In this document: positions 48,481-57,474 of the stretch, piece after piece
Layout of the letters: each line of letters opens with the position of its first letter
Position numbering within the stretch: the stretch's first letter is position 1
Assembly (NCBI RefSeq): GCF_900142215.1
Contig: NZ_FRAC01000007.1
Location: 556,548-620,547 of the forward strand
Direction: 5' to 3'
DNA length: 64,000 nucleotides
DNA from: Anaerocolumna jejuensis DSM 15929
GTDB lineage: Bacteria; Bacillota; Clostridia; Lachnospirales; Lachnospiraceae
Translations under genes and position numbers: made by a program
Notes under the pieces: generated by a model
The model's database searches: none
What the model saw: the letters and a program-made list of their open reading frames with translations, nothing else
Told to the model about the DNA's origin: nothing

Positions 48481-48618
48481 ATGATGAATGCATCGGTTGG
48501 TATATTTTGGGTGATAAATTTAATCGTCGTGGGAGCTCTTGTTGGCCTTGTAATTTACGTTTTGCTGCTTGCAATTAAGGCACTGAAAATTTACATTGCT
48601 AAGAACCAAAACAGATAA
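48481..48618 (+). CDS. 45-residue single-span membrane protein
   Basis: A short ORF starting ATGATG at 48481 behind AAGGAGGG (48468-48475). Translation is MMNASVGIFWVINLIVVG, then ALVGLVIYVLLLAIKALK, then IYIAKNQNR. One continuous hydrophobic helix (about 7-33) and a basic cytoplasmic tail are predicted. It lies 20 bases upstream of the hydrolase gene and is probably cotranscribed with it. The strong ribosome site, full helix and basic tail make a real gene likely. Function unknown. Confidence 0.7.
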   Translation: MMNASVGIFWVINLIVVGALVGLVIYVLLLAIKALKIYIAKNQNR

Positions 48619-48638
48619 TTGAATTGATTGGAGAATGA

Positions 48639-49244
48639 ATGTTGGATAGTATAACGGAAAATACGAATCAGGCAATAATCATACTTCATGAGATATATGG
48701 AATTAATGAATTTATAAAAGCTCAATGCCAAAAGTTTATAGAGGCAGGCTACGATGTCTTTTGTCCAAATATGATTAATAAACCTGCGTTTTCGTATAAG
48801 GAAGCCATAGAAGCATATGATTTTTTTATTAAGAATATAGGATTTGAGAGATATCAAGAAGTAAGTGCTTTAGTCAATCAATTAAAAAATAAATATGATG
48901 ATGTATTTATTATTGGCTTTAGTGCAGGAGCAACTATTGCCTGGAGATGCTGTGAAAATTCATTGTGCAGTGGTATAGTAGCCTGCTATGGTTCACGTAT
49001 AAGGGATTACATGGATCTAAATCCTGCCTGTCCAACGCTGCTATTGTTTGCAAAGGAAGATTCTTTTGATGTGCATGCGGTTGCCGGTCAGCTTCGGGAT
49101 AAACAAGATTTATCAATCATTGAAGTAGACGCCAGACATGGTTTTCTGGACTGCTATTCTAAATATTATGATATCCGGAAGTCTAAATTCGCTGAAGAGT
49201 CTATTGAATGCTTTATCAGGAGATGCAGGCAAAATAAAAAGTAG
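48639..49244 (+). CDS. Dienelactone-hydrolase-like alpha/beta hydrolase
   Basis: 201 residues of the compact DLH fold: AIIILHEIYGINEFIK near the N-terminus (oxyanion region), nucleophile elbow GFSAGATIAW (Ser near residue 95, where classical dienelactone hydrolase has Cys), an acidic strand KEDSFD, and the catalytic His in DARHGF (about 167). The Ser nucleophile suggests an esterase or lipase-like activity rather than dienelactone hydrolysis. No signal peptide; cytoplasmic. GGAG at 48630-48633 lies six bases before the ATG. Confidence 0.8.
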   Translation: MLDSITENTNQAIIILHEIYGINEFIKAQCQKFIEAGYDVFCPNMINKPAFSYKEAIEAYDFFIKNIGFERYQEVSALVNQLKNKYDDVFIIGFSAGATIAWRCCENSLCSGIVACYGSRIRDYMDLNPACPTLLLFAKEDSFDVHAVAGQLRDKQDLSIIEVDARHGFLDCYSKYYDIRKSKFAEESIECFIRRCRQNKK

Positions 49245-49439
49245 AATCATTATAAAAAATTATTACAGAAGATATTTTTATCACCTTGACAAGGGGATGA
49301 GCGGATTATAGAGGAAAATCTCCGGATGTAGCAGAAGGTATTATTTAACATTCGGATAGAGGAGTTGAACCAGGAACGTGTATTAGTGTATTAAATGAAG
49401 AATAGTAGAAAAGTGTTAAAACCTTACATTATAAAATAA
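49245..49439. other. AT-rich gap with no gene found
   Basis: 195 bases between the hydrolase stop and hairpin G. Stop codons occur in all frames; I see no promoter, RNA or gene remnant that I can support. Confidence 0.4.
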
Positions 49440-49565
49440 AAAGTCACCTTACTTTAATAGCTGAACTGCCCCTATCAAGTAGACCGGCAAAAAATAATTT
49501 AGGTTATTTTTTTGCCGGTCTATTACAAAGGGAGCATATCAAAGCTGCATTAGTAAGGTGCTTTT
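49440..49565. repeat. Long two-stage hairpin G upstream of the carbohydrate island
   Basis: Outer arms AAGTCACCTTACTTTAATAG (from 49441) and ..TTAGTAAGGTGCTTT (to about 49564) pair imperfectly; inner arms TAGACCGGCAAAAAATAA and TTATTTTTTTGCCGGTCTA pair with one extra base around TTTAGG. It lies 100 bases beyond the 3' end of the minus-strand araC gene and marks the border of the island. Confidence 0.75.
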
Positions 49566-49663
49566 CTCGTTATAAGCAAGAGCCTTAATTTTATCTTCTA
49601 CGAAAATCTCCTATGAAAGAATCACAAAGGGTATTACACATACTTAAAAAAGTAACAGGTGTG

Positions 49664-50596
49664 TTACAGTGTAAAGAAATTCTTAGATGAGTCATCATCT
49701 AAAGAAACGATTTCGTAATGATCTTTCGAAAAAATCATATTCCTGCACCATTCTGTAGGAGAAGAGCCAAGAAGGGAATGAAATTGCCGGTTAAAACTTG
49801 AGAGGGTTGTAAAACCAACATCTTTTGCTATCTGATTCAGTGGCTTTTCATTTCTATAGATTTCATAACAGGAAGTGCGGATACGATAATGATTTATATA
49901 GTCTAAAGGGCTGATATGCATGACCTCTAAAAACTTTCTGCGAAAATGAGGCTCACTTAAGTGGCACAATGCTGCGATTTTCCCAATCTGCAGCTTTTGG
50001 GCGTAATGCTTATGAATATAAAGGAGTGCAGAATGTATCTGCAGATTAGTACTATGTTCTGACAATTGCTCAGGGATATGGCGGTACAATACTGTAAGCA
50101 GTGTGAGAAATAGCCCTCTCAGAGCATCCTGGTAATTGGGCCCTTTTTCATGAAATTCCGCAAACATCCTGCATGTAAGAAAGTGTAAATAAGGTTCTTC
50201 TCTGTGAGGAAAGGCTTTGGAGAGATAAGGAGAACATATAAGGAGACTTTCCGGCTTCCCTCCAGGAAAATTTTTTTCAAATAGCAAAGATGGGTTCAGG
50301 TAAATATATTCCCACTTACTCGTTTGATTAAGTGAACTTTTTGAAATATGAGCTATATTTTCTGAAATAAAGCAAATATCACCTGCATGAAATTCATATT
50401 CTATGTTTTCTATGTGAAGGGTACCACTTCCGCTGAGACAATGACCAATCTCAATACAATTGTGAAAATGAAGATATTCCAAAGGGGTATCAGGCAGCAC
50501 CCAGCTGTCACCTAAAAATGCTATGGAGGGGAAAGAAAGAGGTAAATTATAATGTCGATAATGATAGCTTTTTTTAAAAGATGATTGATTTTGCAC
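49664..50596 (-). CDS. AraC-family transcriptional regulator (cupin type), first copy
   Basis: 310 residues. An N-terminal cupin effector domain (about 20-140; HFHNCIEIGHCLSGSGTLHI, HAGDICFISENIAH) and two C-terminal helix-turn-helix motifs (about 205-300; KIAALCHLSEPHFRRKFLEV and IAKDVGFTTLSSFNRQFHSL). It is divergent from the M20 gene, so it probably controls the peptidase/UroD/reductase/transporter run. A second regulator of the same type at 57475 shares HNCIEIG.CLSG, so the two are paralogues bracketing the cluster. An AGGAG site lies further than usual from the ATG. Confidence 0.92.
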   Translation of the reverse strand: MQNQSSFKKSYHYRHYNLPLSFPSIAFLGDSWVLPDTPLEYLHFHNCIEIGHCLSGSGTLHIENIEYEFHAGDICFISENIAHISKSSLNQTSKWEYIYLNPSLLFEKNFPGGKPESLLICSPYLSKAFPHREEPYLHFLTCRMFAEFHEKGPNYQDALRGLFLTLLTVLYRHIPEQLSEHSTNLQIHSALLYIHKHYAQKLQIGKIAALCHLSEPHFRRKFLEVMHISPLDYINHYRIRTSCYEIYRNEKPLNQIAKDVGFTTLSSFNRQFHSLLGSSPTEWCRNMIFSKDHYEIVSLDDDSSKNFFTL

Positions 50597-50730
50597 AGTT
50601 GGGACTCCTTTCTACAATGATTTTAATTTTGGAAATGTCTATAATAAGCGTATGAATTTGATTATTAAGCTTATCTATCTTGTTAAATAAGTCTGCTGTT
50701 CAGGAGACAGAAAGGGTATGGTTGGTTCAC

Positions 50731-52185
50731 ATGCAGGATACGAATCAAATAAGGGAATGGGTGTACTCGAAACGTAAGAATATTATAAGGGATATTGGCC
50801 GTATTGTAAATATATGCAGTGTATCTGATATAGAGGAATTGCAAGAAATGCAAAGTCCCTTCGGAGAAGGATGCCGATTTGTACTGGATGAGATGCTTGC
50901 AATAGGAAAAGATCTTGGGTTTCAAACGGAAAATTATAACTATTATTGCGGACGAATTTATTATGAGAAAAGAAAATCTATTGAAAACAGCATTACCATA
51001 TGGGGACACCTTGATGTGGTACCAGCAGGCGATGATTGGGAGTATGAACCCTATGAGATGACAGTAGAAGGTGACTACCTGATTGGACGTGGAGTCCAGG
51101 ATAACAAAGGTCCAACAATAGGTGCTCTGTATGCATTACTTTATCTGAAGGAAGCTGGTATTCCAATGAATACTCCGGTAAGCCTGATGGTGGGATGCAG
51201 TGAAGAAACAGGAATGCAGGATATTGATTATTACATAAAAAATTATAAACAGCCCGCCTTCTCTATTGTAGCTGACTGTGGCTTTCCGGTTTGCTATGGT
51301 GAAAACGGCATTATAAATATTGAGCTGCAAACCAGGTTGGGAAATAAAGATATTCTGGCATTTCATGCGGGAAGCACCAGTAACTCAATCCCTGAGACTG
51401 CGACAATAATATTAAAAAAGAGCTGTATTACTGCTCAGAAAAAGGAACATCTGAAAGCGAGCAAGTTACTTCTTATTGAAGAAGAAAGGAATCAGATTAA
51501 ACTTACGGCAAAAGGGAAATCAGCTCACGTCTGTATGGTTCATGACAGTAAAAATGCAATTGGGATTTTAGTTAAGGAACTTTTAAGGTTGGATTTATTA
51601 CCAGAGGAAGAAAAGGCCTTAAAGGGAGTGGAATTGTTAAGCAAAGATGCTTATGGGATAGCGGCAAATCTCTGGGACAGAAATTACAGCCTTGGCCAGT
51701 TGACGGGCGGAGCGACAATGATACGCTATGAAAATTCAGTACTGACAGTTAGTGTGGATTACCGTTATCCAATCTTAACGAATGGAATTATATCGGATGG
51801 AAAAGAGTTATTGGATAGTTTAAAAGTGCTTTCAAGAGAAGCTGGGTTTACCTGTATCGTAAGAAAGCATCTTCCTCCTTCTTATATACCGGCAAATAAA
51901 CCTCTAATACAGGAGTTAACCAAGGTATATCAAGAGGTGAGCGGCTTGGCTAATCCACCGTATACAATGGGAGGAACTACCTATACAAGAAAACTAAAGA
52001 ATGCAATTGGATATGGGATGGCACTACCTGATAAGCAAATTCTAAGAAGAAAACAGGGGCATGGAGATTTTCATCAGCCGGATGAATCCCTTCATATTGG
52101 TGAGCTTATGGAAGGCATCGTCATTTATATAAAAGCGTTACTTAAGCTAAATGACTTAGAAATAAGTGATTTACTTCTTAACTAA
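50731..52185 (+). CDS. M20-family (Sapep-like) dipeptidase
   Basis: 484 residues. A di-metal M20 peptidase: metal ligand and catalytic Asp in GHLDVVPAGDDWEYEPY, GRGVQDNKG with the bridging Asp, and the catalytic Glu pair in GCSEETG. The lid domain is inserted in the middle (about 200-370), and the C-terminal metal His lies in HQPDESLHIGEL. Sapep/PepV relatives hydrolyse dipeptides or N-acylated amino acids. The start is the ATG at 50731; a TTG at 50680 is in frame but lacks a ribosome site, and the site before 50731 (AAAGGG) is spaced unusually far. First plus-strand gene of the island, 67 bases from the UroD-family gene. Confidence 0.87.
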   Translation: MQDTNQIREWVYSKRKNIIRDIGRIVNICSVSDIEELQEMQSPFGEGCRFVLDEMLAIGKDLGFQTENYNYYCGRIYYEKRKSIENSITIWGHLDVVPAGDDWEYEPYEMTVEGDYLIGRGVQDNKGPTIGALYALLYLKEAGIPMNTPVSLMVGCSEETGMQDIDYYIKNYKQPAFSIVADCGFPVCYGENGIINIELQTRLGNKDILAFHAGSTSNSIPETATIILKKSCITAQKKEHLKASKLLLIEEERNQIKLTAKGKSAHVCMVHDSKNAIGILVKELLRLDLLPEEEKALKGVELLSKDAYGIAANLWDRNYSLGQLTGGATMIRYENSVLTVSVDYRYPILTNGIISDGKELLDSLKVLSREAGFTCIVRKHLPPSYIPANKPLIQELTKVYQEVSGLANPPYTMGGTTYTRKLKNAIGYGMALPDKQILRRKQGHGDFHQPDESLHIGELMEGIVIYIKALLKLNDLEISDLLLN

Positions 52186-52251
52186 AAACAAAGAGATATC
52201 TGATGGGATATGGATTCCCCAAATCCAAATAAAAATAAAGGTGATAAGGAT

Positions 52252-53211
52252 ATGACGAAGAAAGAGCGAGTTTTACGAAGTTTAAACAATAAGAAAGTTG
52301 ATAAGGTACCAGTGGGATTCTGGTTCCATTTTCCGGAAGATATGGATTTAAAAAAGGAGTGCGTAGATGCAACAATAAGGTTTTATAAGGATAGCGATGT
52401 TGATTTTATCAAAATTATGTGTGACGGTTATTTTGATTATCCCAATGAAATAATACCAAAGATAAAAAAGCCGGAGGATTGGTTTTTAATGAAACCCCTG
52501 GGAGAAAATCATCCGTTTATAGAGGAACAGGTGAAGCGTGCGAAGGAAATTGTAGAGAAATTGAATGGGGAATGCTGTGTTTTCTATAATGTATTTTGTC
52601 CGATGACGTCCTTCCGTTTTGGTACCTCAGATGAATTATTAATGGACCATTTAAGAAAGAATCCGGAGGCGGTTATGTATGCCTTTGATGTGATTGCAAA
52701 AGATGCTGATGCCTTATGCAGGAGATTAATCAAGGAGGCAGGGTGCGACGGCGTTTATTACTGTGTTCAGAATGCGGAGGAATACCGTTTTACAGTAGAA
52801 GAATACAACAGATATGTAAGACCAAGCGACCTTTATGTTTTAGAACATGCAAATGAATATAGCGAAAATAATATCCTTCACTGTTGTGGTTGGGCAGGTG
52901 ACAAAAACAGAATTGAAGTATGGAGGGATTATCCTGCAAAGGCAATTAACTGGGCTGTATACATAGAAGAGATGACATTGAATGCAGGCAAGGAATTTTT
53001 TCATGGCAGATGTGTATTAGGTGGATTTGATAACAGACCAACCGGAATTTTATATGCCGGAACAAAAGATGAAATTGAAGAATTTACGGAACAGTTGGTG
53101 AAGGAAAGCGGAACAAAGGGTGTAATGATTGGCGCTGACTGCAGCCTGCCTAGAGATATTGATAAAAATCATATCAAATGGGTTGTAGAGAAACTAAAAT
53201 CCCTGATATAG
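52252..53211 (+). CDS. Uroporphyrinogen decarboxylase-family protein
   Basis: 319 residues. The URO-D barrel fold is indicated by TKKERVLRSLNNKKVDKVPVG at the N-terminus and by ILHCCGWAGDKN and GGFDNRPTGIL further on. Members include true HemE and cobalamin-dependent methyltransferases (MtaA/MtbA/CmuA types) that use a zinc-bound site; the His/Cys in LHCCG may be such a ligand. No heme synthesis genes are near, and the gene is embedded between a peptidase and an aldo-keto reductase, so a HemE role is unlikely. The start is the ATG at 52252 with AAGGTGATAAGG upstream. Function in this cluster is unknown. Confidence 0.8.
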   Translation: MTKKERVLRSLNNKKVDKVPVGFWFHFPEDMDLKKECVDATIRFYKDSDVDFIKIMCDGYFDYPNEIIPKIKKPEDWFLMKPLGENHPFIEEQVKRAKEIVEKLNGECCVFYNVFCPMTSFRFGTSDELLMDHLRKNPEAVMYAFDVIAKDADALCRRLIKEAGCDGVYYCVQNAEEYRFTVEEYNRYVRPSDLYVLEHANEYSENNILHCCGWAGDKNRIEVWRDYPAKAINWAVYIEEMTLNAGKEFFHGRCVLGGFDNRPTGILYAGTKDEIEEFTEQLVKESGTKGVMIGADCSLPRDIDKNHIKWVVEKLKSLI

Positions 53212-53261
53212 CTGATATCAAAAATAACACTTTACCCATTAATAAGGAGGAATTGAAAACT

Positions 53262-54251
53262 ATGATATATTCTGCAAAGGAGAACAGATACCAAACAATG
53301 GAATATCGCCGTTGCGGTAAAAGCGGATTGATGCTGCCGGTTATGTCTCTTGGCCTATGGCACAATTTTGGTGGTGAAAGCAGTTTTGAGAATGCAAGAG
53401 AGATAATTCTAGGAAGCTTTGATCTGGGAATTACACATTTTGATTTGGCAAATAATTATGGGCCTCCTGCCGGCAGTGCAGAGGAAACTTTCGGTAGGAT
53501 TCTCAGCAAGGATTTAAAAGCGTACCGGGATGAGATCCTTGTTACTACAAAGGCAGGCTATGGTATGTGGGAAGGCCCCTATGGAGATGGCGGTTCCAGG
53601 AAATATTTGGTCTCATCTCTGGACCAGAGTCTGAAGAGAATGAAACTTGATTATGTTGATATCTTTTATCACCATAGACCGGACCCTGAAACGCCATTAG
53701 AAGAAACCATGGAGGCACTGGCGCTTCTTGTTCAACAGGGGAAGGCCTTATATATCGGCTTATCGAATTACAGCAATGAGCTATTAAAAGAGGCTTCGGT
53801 TATTCTAAAAGACCTGGGTGTAAGATGTCTGATACATCAGCATAACTATTCTATGTTGAATCAGCAGAATGCTTCCCTTAAACCGGTATTGAAAGAGGAG
53901 GGAATAGGTTCAATTGCCTTTTGTCCTTTGGCTCAGGGACTTTTAACAAATAAGTATATTCATGGAATTCCAAAAGACTCCAGAGCGGCAGGCAAGAGTA
54001 TTTTCCTTGGACCGGAGGCAATTACGGAGAACGTTATTCAAAAAATTGTTAAATTAAATGAAATTGCAGAAACTAGAAATCAGAATTTAGCACAAATGGC
54101 ACTGACCTGGGCATTACAAACCGGCGAACTGACTTCTGTTATTTTAGGTGCGAGTAAGTTATCCCAGATACAGGATAATCTGGGAGCTCTGAAGCGTCTT
54201 ACTCTTAGTGAAAAGGAACTTCAAACAATTGATACTATTTTATTGTCATAA
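53262..54251 (+). CDS. Aldo/keto reductase, L-glyceraldehyde 3-phosphate reductase (YghZ) type
   Basis: 329 residues. The sequence follows YghZ/AKR14 closely: RYQTMEYRRCGKSGLMLPV, SLGLWHNFG, the catalytic Asp/Tyr in THFDLANNYGPP, Lys in TTKAGYG, and His in FYHHRPDPETP. It uses NADPH to reduce aldehydes such as L-glyceraldehyde 3-phosphate or methylglyoxal. The AAGGAGG site (53244-53250) fixes the ATG at 53262; an upstream start at 53178 would overlap the previous gene. It lies 50 bases after the UroD-family gene and 54 bases before the transporter. In this island it may detoxify or recycle short sugar aldehydes (inference). Confidence 0.9.
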   Translation: MIYSAKENRYQTMEYRRCGKSGLMLPVMSLGLWHNFGGESSFENAREIILGSFDLGITHFDLANNYGPPAGSAEETFGRILSKDLKAYRDEILVTTKAGYGMWEGPYGDGGSRKYLVSSLDQSLKRMKLDYVDIFYHHRPDPETPLEETMEALALLVQQGKALYIGLSNYSNELLKEASVILKDLGVRCLIHQHNYSMLNQQNASLKPVLKEEGIGSIAFCPLAQGLLTNKYIHGIPKDSRAAGKSIFLGPEAITENVIQKIVKLNEIAETRNQNLAQMALTWALQTGELTSVILGASKLSQIQDNLGALKRLTLSEKELQTIDTILLS

Positions 54252-54305
54252 AGCTCCTTTTGTGATGATAATGAAAGGTATAAAAAGAAAGGAAGGTAAG
54301 TATTT

Positions 54306-55580
54306 ATGGGAATCAAAAGATTGGTAGCAATGTCATTAGCAGTATCAATGGTACTTCTTACTGCCTGTGGAGGAGGCGGTGCTAAGAATGGGGAAGATCA
54401 AAACAAGAATAATGCATCAAGCAGTAAAGTAAAGCTGGTGTTCTATGACTGGACCGACGAACAAGCTTATTTAGATCCAGCAGTTGAAGCTTATAATGCC
54501 CAAAGTGAAGTGGCTGAAGTAGAGGTTGTGTATTTCCCTGCAACAGATTATGCAGAAAAGATTTTATCTTCATTTTCCAGTAATACGGAATTTGATATTT
54601 TAGGTGTTAATGGTATTAGCTATTATGGAGATTATAAAAGCAAAAACTGTCTTCAGGATATTTCTTCCTATGTAAAGGATTCAGGCCTTGATACTTCTGC
54701 TTATGGTAATGTTTTCGAGCAGAGTAATCAAGATGGTATTTATGGGTTACCTTACAGGCAATCTGTCTGGCTGCTTTTTGTAAATGAAGAGTTGTTAAAA
54801 AAGAAAGGGATGGAAGTTCCGGGGAACCAGTTAACATGGGCAGAATACCGCGAACTTGCAAAAAAACTTACAGCCGATGGTACCTATGGCGGTCTTGTGG
54901 GCATGGATAACTTTGTATACATGCAGCAGATGGGCGGTAGTGTCATGGATAAAGATACTGCCATTATCCGCCAAAGCCTGGAATTGTGGAAGTCCTTAGA
55001 AGAAGATGGAAGCCATGTCCCATTTGCAGAGAAATTAGAACTTGGCCAAAATGCAGGCTCCTTATTCACTACAGCACCAGCTAGCAAGGTAGCGATGTTT
55101 CAGAATGGTACCTGGGGTGTGGCCTCCTATAATTCAAAGTATGAAAGCGGAGAGATGCCGTTTAAGTATGCAGTTATGCCTATGCCGATTCCAGAGGGAG
55201 GAAAAGAATATTCCGCACCTTCCGGTATGAACTTCCTGTCAATTTCAAAGACAAGTAAACACCCGGCAGAAGCATATGATTTTATTAAGTTTATGTGTAC
55301 CTATGAAGGTGCAAGCAGAATTGCTGAAAAGGGAACTCTGACTGCCTACAGTGATGATAAAGTCAAAGAAATATATTTAAAGGCAGTAAAACAAGACACA
55401 GATACCCTTGCAAAAATCGTATTCTCAGAAAACAATGTAATTGAACAGATTTATGATGAAAATTACTCTGCTGTAGAAACTATCTTAAAAGAGGAAATGG
55501 AACTTTATATGATTGGTGAGCAGGACATTGACACTACCATGAAGAACTTCGAAGAGAGAAGAGCTGAATACATGAAGTAA
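54306..55580 (+). CDS. CUT1-family sugar ABC transporter substrate-binding lipoprotein
   Basis: 424 residues. A lipoprotein signal with lipobox LLTAC (Cys21) and a Gly/Asn/Ser linker are followed by an extracytoplasmic family-1 solute-binding domain (KVKLVFYDWTDEQAYLDPAV, FDILGVNGISYYGDYK, YRQSVWLLFVNEELL, TWAEYRELAKKL, NGTWGVASY, PSGMNFLSISKTSKHP). Typical ligands are di- and oligosaccharides; the neighbouring GH112 phosphorylase suggests a beta-galactosyl disaccharide. GGAAGG precedes the ATG. A hairpin (55600-55637) separates it from the permeases. Confidence 0.92.
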   Translation: MGIKRLVAMSLAVSMVLLTACGGGGAKNGEDQNKNNASSSKVKLVFYDWTDEQAYLDPAVEAYNAQSEVAEVEVVYFPATDYAEKILSSFSSNTEFDILGVNGISYYGDYKSKNCLQDISSYVKDSGLDTSAYGNVFEQSNQDGIYGLPYRQSVWLLFVNEELLKKKGMEVPGNQLTWAEYRELAKKLTADGTYGGLVGMDNFVYMQQMGGSVMDKDTAIIRQSLELWKSLEEDGSHVPFAEKLELGQNAGSLFTTAPASKVAMFQNGTWGVASYNSKYESGEMPFKYAVMPMPIPEGGKEYSAPSGMNFLSISKTSKHPAEAYDFIKFMCTYEGASRIAEKGTLTAYSDDKVKEIYLKAVKQDTDTLAKIVFSENNVIEQIYDENYSAVETILKEEMELYMIGEQDIDTTMKNFEERRAEYMK

Positions 55581-55599
55581 ACCGGTTATCGGTGGTTCG

Positions 55600-55637
55600 G
55601 ATAAGGATGTTAGTCCTTTGGAACTGACATCCTTATC
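55600..55637 (+). promoter_or_regulatory. Intra-operon hairpin between binding protein and permease genes
   Basis: GATAAGGATGT (55600-55610) and ACATCCTTATC (55627-55637) pair perfectly; only TGCTTT follows, so it is a weak terminator. Such hairpins commonly protect the upstream binding-protein mRNA and lower permease expression. Confidence 0.6.
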
Positions 55638-55669
55638 TGCTTTAAAAAGATAAGAAAGGTGGGTTAGCA

Positions 55670-56578
55670 GTGGATGCGAAAACGTTGAAAAAGTGCACTA
55701 AACGGAACAAGGCAGAGCGCCGGGAGGAATTTATTGCATATCTGTTTTTATTGCCAAATATGATTGGATTCGTTATTTTCACTTTAATACCAGTTGTATG
55801 GGGATTGCTTCTTTCATTTACCAATTATGATGGGTTCAGTGATGTAAACTTCACCGGATTGACTAATTTTAAGAAATTATTTACAGATGGATACTTTATA
55901 ACTTCCCTAAAGAACAATATATTTTATACTGTTTTCAGCGTTTTTTTTACCTTGCTGTTTGGTTTGCTGCTTGCTGTATTGCTGCAAAAGAAGTTAAAGG
56001 GAAGTATGATATTTAAGACAATATTTTTCTTTCCCCAGCTGACGTCCAGTGTTGCATTTGGAATTATTTTTGTTTGCCTGTTTCGCGGAAACGGGCCGAT
56101 AAATGGAGCTTTACAGGCTTTGGGGTTAGCAAATCCTCCAAAATGGCTTACATCGACCGAATGGTCCATGATTACAATAACTATAGTCTCTATTATAAAG
56201 AATATGGGCTATTATATGGTTTTATTTCTAGCCGGTTTACAAACGATACCGGTAGATTTATACGAAGCTTCATCCTTGGATGGTGCGAGTGGCTGGAAGC
56301 AGTTTAAAGCAGTAACATTACCTATGTTATCACCAACGACATTTCTATGCAGTATTATGTGTTTAATCAATTCATTCAAGGTATTTGACTTAGTAAATAT
56401 TATGACAGATGGCGGACCAGGCCGCTCCTCCAATGTACTTGTATATCGAATTTATCAAGAGGCTTTTGTTAATTATAAATTTGGCTATGCATCAACCTAT
56501 GCCGTAGTATTATTCTTAATTGTTTTTGTAATTACTATGATACAGTTCAGAGGTCAGAAAAAATGGGTGAACTATTAA
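55670..56578 (+). CDS. Sugar ABC transporter permease, MalF/UgpA type
   Basis: 302 residues with about six membrane helices (AYLFLLPNMIGFVIFTLIPV, FYTVFSVFFTLLFGLLLAVL, MVLFLAGLQ and YAVVLFLIVFVITMI among them). The EAA cytoplasmic loop reads YEASSLDGASGWKQFKAVTLP (about 210-230) and binds the shared ATPase, which is not encoded here and is probably an MsmK-type multitasking subunit elsewhere. The start is GTG at 55670, with AAAGGTGGG upstream. The next permease begins within or just after its stop. Confidence 0.92.
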   Translation: MDAKTLKKCTKRNKAERREEFIAYLFLLPNMIGFVIFTLIPVVWGLLLSFTNYDGFSDVNFTGLTNFKKLFTDGYFITSLKNNIFYTVFSVFFTLLFGLLLAVLLQKKLKGSMIFKTIFFFPQLTSSVAFGIIFVCLFRGNGPINGALQALGLANPPKWLTSTEWSMITITIVSIIKNMGYYMVLFLAGLQTIPVDLYEASSLDGASGWKQFKAVTLPMLSPTTFLCSIMCLINSFKVFDLVNIMTDGGPGRSSNVLVYRIYQEAFVNYKFGYASTYAVVLFLIVFVITMIQFRGQKKWVNY

Positions 56579-56613
56579 GATATGCAAAAAACAACACAGA
56601 AATGAGGTTAATA

Positions 56614-57453
56614 ATGAACGAAAAGAAAACAAAAAAAGTACTACTTTTAGTAGTAATTTATCTCATATTCTTGGTATTTGCCTCTGTAACTATTCTCCCA
56701 TTTTTATGGATGTTATCGACTGCATTTAAGTTTGAGCAGAATGTATTTCATTTTCCAATCCAATGGATTCCGGCGGCAATCCGCTGGGAGAATTTCAGTG
56801 ATGTATTCACGCAAATCCCATTTACTACTTATTATTGGAACTCTATAAAATTATCATCAGTCATCACCTTTTTTACTTTGGTCACAAGTGCATTAGCTGC
56901 CTATGCGTTTGCAAAGTTAAGATTCCGGGGAAGGGATAAGTTATTTCTGCTTTATTTAGCAACACTTATGGTCCCATGGCAAGTTATCATGATACCGCAG
57001 TTTATGGTAATAACAAAGATAGGATTAGTAAATTCACATTGGTCCTTAATTCTTACCCAGAGCTTTACTCCCTTTGGTGTATTCCTGTTAAGGCAGTATT
57101 TTTTAAGTATTCCAAAAGAATATTCAGAAGCAGCAAAAATTGACGGATGCAATGATTTAAAAATTTGCTTTAAAATAATTACACCCATGGCAAAACCAGG
57201 TTTTGTTACCTTATTAATCTTTCAGTTTATGGGGATATGGAATGATTATTTGGCTCTGCTTATTTTCTTAAATGACGACAAGCTGAGAACCTTGCAATTA
57301 GGATTACGGTATTTTCAGGCAGAGCATAGCACATCCTATGCACTATTGATGGCAGGGACGCTGTTAACACTGATACCGGTGGTAGCTGTTTATATATTTG
57401 CGCAAAAACAGATAATGAACGGTCTTGCCAATGCAGGCGGTATTAAAGGTTAA
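56614..57453 (+). CDS. Sugar ABC transporter permease, MalG/UgpE type
   Basis: 279 residues with six helices (LLLVVIYLIFLVFASVTIL, ITFFTLVTSALAAYAF, LFLLYLATLMVPWQVIMI among them). The EAA loop is YSEAAKIDGCNDLKICFKI (about 185-203). Start at ATG 56614, with GAGG seven to ten bases upstream; an in-frame ATG at 56563 that overlaps the previous stop and has AGAGG upstream is a possible alternative giving 17 more residues. Last gene of the transporter set; it is convergent with the second araC gene, 22 bases away. Confidence 0.92.
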   Translation: MNEKKTKKVLLLVVIYLIFLVFASVTILPFLWMLSTAFKFEQNVFHFPIQWIPAAIRWENFSDVFTQIPFTTYYWNSIKLSSVITFFTLVTSALAAYAFAKLRFRGRDKLFLLYLATLMVPWQVIMIPQFMVITKIGLVNSHWSLILTQSFTPFGVFLLRQYFLSIPKEYSEAAKIDGCNDLKICFKIITPMAKPGFVTLLIFQFMGIWNDYLALLIFLNDDKLRTLQLGLRYFQAEHSTSYALLMAGTLLTLIPVVAVYIFAQKQIMNGLANAGGIKG

Positions 57454-57474
57454 GAACGGTCTGAATGAGACGTG

